Positions 42,540 through 46,153 of a stretch of DNA of 46,153 nt are shown here, in pieces. The number at the start of each line of letters is the position of its first letter. The stretch's first letter is position 1. The stretch lies in NCBI GenBank assembly GCA_016195385.1, contig JACPZS010000003.1, positions 1 to 46,153 on the forward strand. The letters are read 5' to 3'. The DNA is from Verrucomicrobiota bacterium (GTDB taxonomy: Bacteria > Verrucomicrobiota > Verrucomicrobiia > Limisphaerales > JACPZS01). The notes under the pieces are model-generated. The model did no database searches. It saw nothing but the letters and a program-made list of their open reading frames with translations, and was not told the DNA's origin. A program made the position numbers and the translations under genes.

Positions 42540-44999
42540 TCAAGGTTTAAGCAACCACACTTCCGAGACCTGGCAGCTGCGTCCATTGCCGCCCTGGCCA
42601 GGTTCGCCAAACCAACTCAAGTCAAGTTCGCCACGGCGTGTTGCCTCGCGGGGTACGTCAAATTCCAGCGGCTGAAACGGAAACGGTTTTTGAATGAATG
42701 GATGAATTTCGACCTTGTCGTTGGCGATTAGACAAATCTTTTTCCTCGGACTGTCACCGCCGTACACAACCCGCAGCCGGTACTGCGCCGTGGAATCAAG
42801 ATTCGCGTAATGCATCCGCAACGGCGCGTCGAAGAGCGATTCCGCATGATCCAGCCACGAGTAGCGCACCGCGCCGGCCGGCTTTTCGTCGCCCTTATCG
42901 ACCACGTCCCATTCCTCGAAATCGACGCGCGATGATTCGAGAAACGCCGGATCGCGGTCGTAGCCGGAGCCGCGCACGAGATGCGGCTGGTATGCGACAT
43001 TCCCCAAGTCGTCGTAAAAACCGCCCAGGCCGGGATTCGTCCAATTCACAATTTCGGCGATACCCTTGAGCCGCGCGGCTTCGGAGTCGAGTCGGCGCAG
43101 TGCGGCGAAACGCTCCTTGAGCCAGCGGCGGTTGTTGAGCGGGTAATCCACAGTGTCGAGCATCGCGCCGCGATCAACGGCGATGGCTTTGTATTTCTCG
43201 ACGCTGAGTTGCATTCGGATGCTTTGGTAAAGCTCCTCGGCGAGTTCAAAAATTCGGCGGCGCAAATTGACAGCGACCATTTCTTCCGCCCCACGATCCA
43301 AAATCACTTCCGCTTCCCGCATGGCACTTTCTGAACCGCGCTTCGATACCGTGCGCAACTTTTCCAGCGCGCGAGCTTCCACGCGTTTTTCGTGCGCCAG
43401 CCGAATGCGCGTGTAGGCGTCGTAATAAGCGCGCAAGAGCGCTTGTTGAAAGCGCCAATTCTTCAATTCGTCGGGCGCAGCAGCTTTTTCCAGCGACTGA
43501 AACAGAGCAAGTGTCCGCAGCACGTCGCGATTGGCGAGCAACGGCCCGCGCCAATCCTGCTCCAACGCCAGCAGTCCTTGCGCAAAACGTTCGGCGAATT
43601 TGTCGCCGATGAAGTAACGGCTGTATTCGCACAGAATGTTCGCCGGCGATTGATCGGGATCCCAGCCCAGCCCGCTCCAGATGAATTTGTTCACGTCGTC
43701 GTTGCAGCCTTCGGAGTAAGTGAGGAAACCGACGGTGCCGGGCTGCGTTGCGCGAAAAATCGCTGCTTCGCCAAGCGGACGCGGGTTGATGCATTCGCGG
43801 CCTTCGGTGATCGCGAACGCGGTGTCCCAATCCGGCACCGGATACTGGCATTGGCGGCTGTGCGTGATGTCGGGGTAATGGCGAATCGGGTATCGCGACG
43901 GCACAAGCGCCCGGAGTTGGGCGAGGCTGCCGCGCACTTGCGGGCCGAACACGACCCCGCTCAACCACGCCGGCTGGTCGTTACGTAGAATGCCGATGAA
44001 TTCATCAAACCATTCTTGGTTGAAACTTTGCGGCGAAACCCACATCTGCGCTCGCGGATGAAAACGATGCAAGTTCCCCGTTTGTTTCTCCAGCAGCGCC
44101 ATTAGAACTTTCGGCTGCGTGTGGCCGGGATCGCCGCCAGGCACAAACACGACGTCGATGCGCGGCAGCTTTTTGAAAACTTCGCTCCACTCGTTAAGCG
44201 CGTACTCGACGGTGCGCGCGTCCGAGTAATCCTTGTCCATCGCCGGATACCAAATCCACACGTCCAGTCCGTAATCGTCCGCGAGCCGCGACATGCCGGT
44301 CATCATCTCCATCGGCGGGCGGGGAAAATGCGGACTGTCGGCGTCGTCATCGGAGCGCGGCGGAATCAGTTCGATGGCATTGCAGCCGAAGACCGCAAGG
44401 TCGCGAAAGTATTGCTCCCAGCGGTCGAGATCCCAGGCATCGTAGGAATTTGTCTTCGGCCGGTAGCCAAGTTGATGACCGCGCAATAGATACTTCGGCG
44501 CGGTCGTCACGGAGAAATTGTCTGCCAGGCTGACGCGGCCCGGCTGCATCCGCAACTCGCGCAGGAGTCGTCCGACGCCGAACAACACACCGCGCGAATC
44601 GTTGCCGATCACAAAAACAGTGACGGCGGATTTTTGTTTCTTGATGCGAATGCGAAAACCTTCTGCGGCGCTAGCAGGTTGTTCGTTCGTCAACTCGCTT
44701 GCAAATTCTCCGCCAAACTCGCGGAGCGCAGCAACCGGGCCGACTGCAATCGCAACTTTTGCCGAAGCAGGTAACTTGTTTGATTCGGCCCAACGGATCT
44801 GTGTCCGCTTTTCAACTTCTTCGATCAGCATCGTGACGGCTTTGCGCTCGCGCGCGGAAAGTGTGGTAGGAACGACGACCTGCGCTTGGGACAAATCGAG
44901 CGCGAGCGCGGAACGAAACGGAACGATCATCGCCAGTGCGATCAGAAATTTGAATTGAACAATAGTTCTGCAACGCGTTGCTTGGAAAATTTTACTCAT
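42540..44999 (-). CDS. Putative secreted glycoside hydrolase (GH20/GH67-like N-terminal domain)
   Basis: 819 residues from ATG 44999 (ATG 45017 would add six). The signal peptide runs through 'FLIALAMIVPFRSALA'. Residues about 35-160 resemble the GH20-domain-2/GH67 N-terminal alpha-beta domain ('VVVPTTLSARERKAVTMLI', 'GNDSRGVLFGVGRLLRELR'). A (beta/alpha)8-like region follows: 'YLLRGHQLGYRPKTNSYDAW', 'FGCNAIELIPPRSDDDA', 'LDVWIWYPAMDKDY' and 'FVPGGDPGHTQPK'. A helical region and a C-terminal beta-sandwich ('YRLRVVYGG') end the protein. It probably acts on exported glycans such as glucuronoxylan or hexosaminides; the exact family and catalytic residues could not be fixed by eye. Confidence 0.75.
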   Translation of the reverse strand: MSKIFQATRCRTIVQFKFLIALAMIVPFRSALALDLSQAQVVVPTTLSARERKAVTMLIEEVEKRTQIRWAESNKLPASAKVAIAVGPVAALREFGGEFASELTNEQPASAAEGFRIRIKKQKSAVTVFVIGNDSRGVLFGVGRLLRELRMQPGRVSLADNFSVTTAPKYLLRGHQLGYRPKTNSYDAWDLDRWEQYFRDLAVFGCNAIELIPPRSDDDADSPHFPRPPMEMMTGMSRLADDYGLDVWIWYPAMDKDYSDARTVEYALNEWSEVFKKLPRIDVVFVPGGDPGHTQPKVLMALLEKQTGNLHRFHPRAQMWVSPQSFNQEWFDEFIGILRNDQPAWLSGVVFGPQVRGSLAQLRALVPSRYPIRHYPDITHSRQCQYPVPDWDTAFAITEGRECINPRPLGEAAIFRATQPGTVGFLTYSEGCNDDVNKFIWSGLGWDPDQSPANILCEYSRYFIGDKFAERFAQGLLALEQDWRGPLLANRDVLRTLALFQSLEKAAAPDELKNWRFQQALLRAYYDAYTRIRLAHEKRVEARALEKLRTVSKRGSESAMREAEVILDRGAEEMVAVNLRRRIFELAEELYQSIRMQLSVEKYKAIAVDRGAMLDTVDYPLNNRRWLKERFAALRRLDSEAARLKGIAEIVNWTNPGLGGFYDDLGNVAYQPHLVRGSGYDRDPAFLESSRVDFEEWDVVDKGDEKPAGAVRYSWLDHAESLFDAPLRMHYANLDSTAQYRLRVVYGGDSPRKKICLIANDKVEIHPFIQKPFPFQPLEFDVPREATRRGELDLSWFGEPGQGGNGRSCQVSEVWLLKP

Positions 45000-45094
45000 G
45001 AGTTCTGCCACGAACATAAGTCGGTCGCGTTGTGGATGAAAAGCGCGAACGTGTGGCTGGCTTTGGCACGGGAGCGTCTGTTAACTTCTGTGCC

Positions 45095-45961
45095 ATGCAG
45101 CTTCGACTCTACGACGCGCACAATCATTTTCACGACGAGCGACTTCGGCCGCATCGCGCGTCGATCATCGCGTCGCTGGCTGGCGAAGGCATCACCCGGA
45201 TGGTAGTGAACGGCTCGTGCGAAGAAGATTGGCCGGAAGTGCTGGCTCTGAGCCAGCAGCATCCGCAAATCATCCCGTCGTTCGGTTATCATCCGTGGTA
45301 CGTCAAAGAGCGGACCGATTCGTGGGAGAAAAACTTGATCCAACATCTGGATCAGGTGCCCGCTGGCATCGGCGAAATTGGTTTGGATCGCTGGATTAAG
45401 GATCATGATCTCGACGACCAGGCGGAAGTCTTCGTCCGGCAATTGCGACTCGCCGCCGAGCGCAATCTGCCGGTCAGCATTCACTGTTTGCAGGCGTGGG
45501 GAAAACTGCTTGAGTTGCTCCGAGTCGAGCCGCGACCGGCCTGCGGCTTTCTGCTCCATTCGTTCGGCGGGCCGGCGGAGATGGTCGCGCCGCTCGCGAA
45601 ACTCGGCGCGTATTTCTCCTTCCCTGGTTACTTTATGCACGAACGCAAACAGCGCCAGCGCGAGACGTTCAAGCTCGTCCCGCCGGATCGGTTGCTCATC
45701 GAAACCGACGCGCCCGATCAACTGTTGCCCGCCGAATACAACCACCATCCCCTGCTCGATTCGGCTTCCGGCAAACCCATCAATCACCCGGCGAATTTGG
45801 GGAGCGTCTATGAATTCGTTGCCAACATGCTGAACGAGCCGCTGGAAATACTCACCCAACGAGTCGAGGGAAATTTTTTGCGCCTGTTCGGAAAATTCTC
45901 AGGCCGTGTTTCGCCGACGCCGGCCTGCGATTTGCACGACCGGTCAATTCAACCAAAATGA
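45095..45961 (+). CDS. TatD-family metal-dependent hydrolase
   Basis: 288 residues from ATG 45095 (the frame is open from 45032, but 'YDAHNHFHDERL' should be near the N-terminus). The TatD metal site is complete: His9 and His11 ('DAHNH'), Glu94 ('GEIGLDRW'), His130 ('SIHC'), His155 ('LLHSFGG') and Asp205 ('IETDAPD'). These TIM-barrel enzymes are 3'-5' exonucleases or D-aminoacyl-tRNA-type hydrolases in different organisms. It is divergent from the glycoside-hydrolase gene, 95 nt apart. Confidence 0.93.
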   Translation: MQLRLYDAHNHFHDERLRPHRASIIASLAGEGITRMVVNGSCEEDWPEVLALSQQHPQIIPSFGYHPWYVKERTDSWEKNLIQHLDQVPAGIGEIGLDRWIKDHDLDDQAEVFVRQLRLAAERNLPVSIHCLQAWGKLLELLRVEPRPACGFLLHSFGGPAEMVAPLAKLGAYFSFPGYFMHERKQRQRETFKLVPPDRLLIETDAPDQLLPAEYNHHPLLDSASGKPINHPANLGSVYEFVANMLNEPLEILTQRVEGNFLRLFGKFSGRVSPTPACDLHDRSIQPK

Positions 45962-45983
45962 ATTCACTAACTTGTTTAATACT

Positions 45984-46153
45984 ATGAGCTGGTTCCAACT
46001 TGATCCCGAAAGCATCGCCACGCGAGCGCGTCAAACCGAAACCCATGTTCCGTCGAGCGCCACATCGATCAGGCGCGGTATCATCGGTTTTACCGTCCTA
46101 AGCGTGGCGGGTTTCGCGCCGTGGGCACTTTTCGGTAAATGGTTCCATCAAAA
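45984..46153 (+). CDS. Membrane protein, N-terminal part only (cut by window edge)
   Basis: From ATG 45984 an open frame of 56 codons reaches the window edge. After a hydrophilic start ('MSWFQLDPESIATRARQT') there is one membrane segment ('GIIGFTVLSVAGFAPWALFG'). No family can be named from this piece. It starts 22 nt after the TatD gene on the same strand and may be in its operon. Confidence 0.6.
   Translation, partial: MSWFQLDPESIATRARQTETHVPSSATSIRRGIIGFTVLSVAGFAPWALFGKWFHQ

Noticed and set aside
1-46153. CRISPR array, prophage, toxin-antitoxin or defence island
   Set aside because: No regularly spaced repeats, cas-like genes, phage structural genes or small paired toxin genes were seen on reading the window.

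Overview
The window looks like chromosome of a Verrucomicrobiota member, probably a Pedosphaera/Limisphaerales-type bacterium. Evidence: a DUF1549/DUF1553 protein with a PSCyt1 haem domain, a second protein joining PSCyt1 domains to an FGE-sulfatase domain, a secreted CotH kinase, Gfo/Idh/MocA oxidoreductases (one with a Tat signal), a pseudopilin with an H-X9-DG-like tail, and a secreted protein ending in the 'QRFYRL' style common in that phylum. This placement is inference; no 16S gene is present.

Layout: 1-4.2 kb has a truncated coiled-coil gene and a large cytochrome-type DUF1553 protein, both on the minus strand. 4.2-13.7 kb (plus) has a CotH kinase followed after 12 nt by a secreted glutamine-amidotransferase-like protein, then a bipartite glycogen debranching enzyme, then a type IIA topoisomerase B subunit. 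13.7-15.5 kb is a junk-rich stretch: a nested inverted repeat, tRNA-Val(CAC), an AT-rich spacer, a frameshifted IS630 transposase and a probable dispersed repeat. 15.5-27 kb is accessory metabolism: two Gfo/Idh/MocA oxidoreductases, a zinc dehydrogenase, a membrane-bound spermidine-synthase-like protein, a cytochrome/SUMF1 fusion, a pseudopilin and an MFS transporter.

27.1-40.9 kb holds a 26-gene S10-spc-alpha ribosomal superoperon on the minus strand: L2, S19, L22, S3, L16, L29, S17, L14, L24, L5, S14, S8, L6, L18, S5, L15, SecY, Adk, Map, IF-1, L36, S13, S11, S4, RpoA, L17. It runs from a good promoter candidate just before rplB to a clear intrinsic terminator after rplQ. The genes normally upstream of L2 (S10, L3, L4, L23) are absent here, and L30 is missing between S5 and L15. 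Several proteins carry low-complexity tails, most strikingly an approximately 80-residue Lys/Ala/Pro extension on S11.

40.9-46.15 kb has a tandem CbiX-like protein, a stretch with an IS5-type transposase remnant, a large secreted glycoside-hydrolase-like protein, a TatD hydrolase and the start of a membrane protein cut by the window edge.

No phage, CRISPR array, defence island or biosynthetic cluster was seen. The most unusual items are the secreted CotH/amidotransferase pair, the eukaryote-style bipartite debranching enzyme, the remodelled ribosomal operon with its S11 extension and duplicated rpmJ end, and the asymmetric double CbiX protein.
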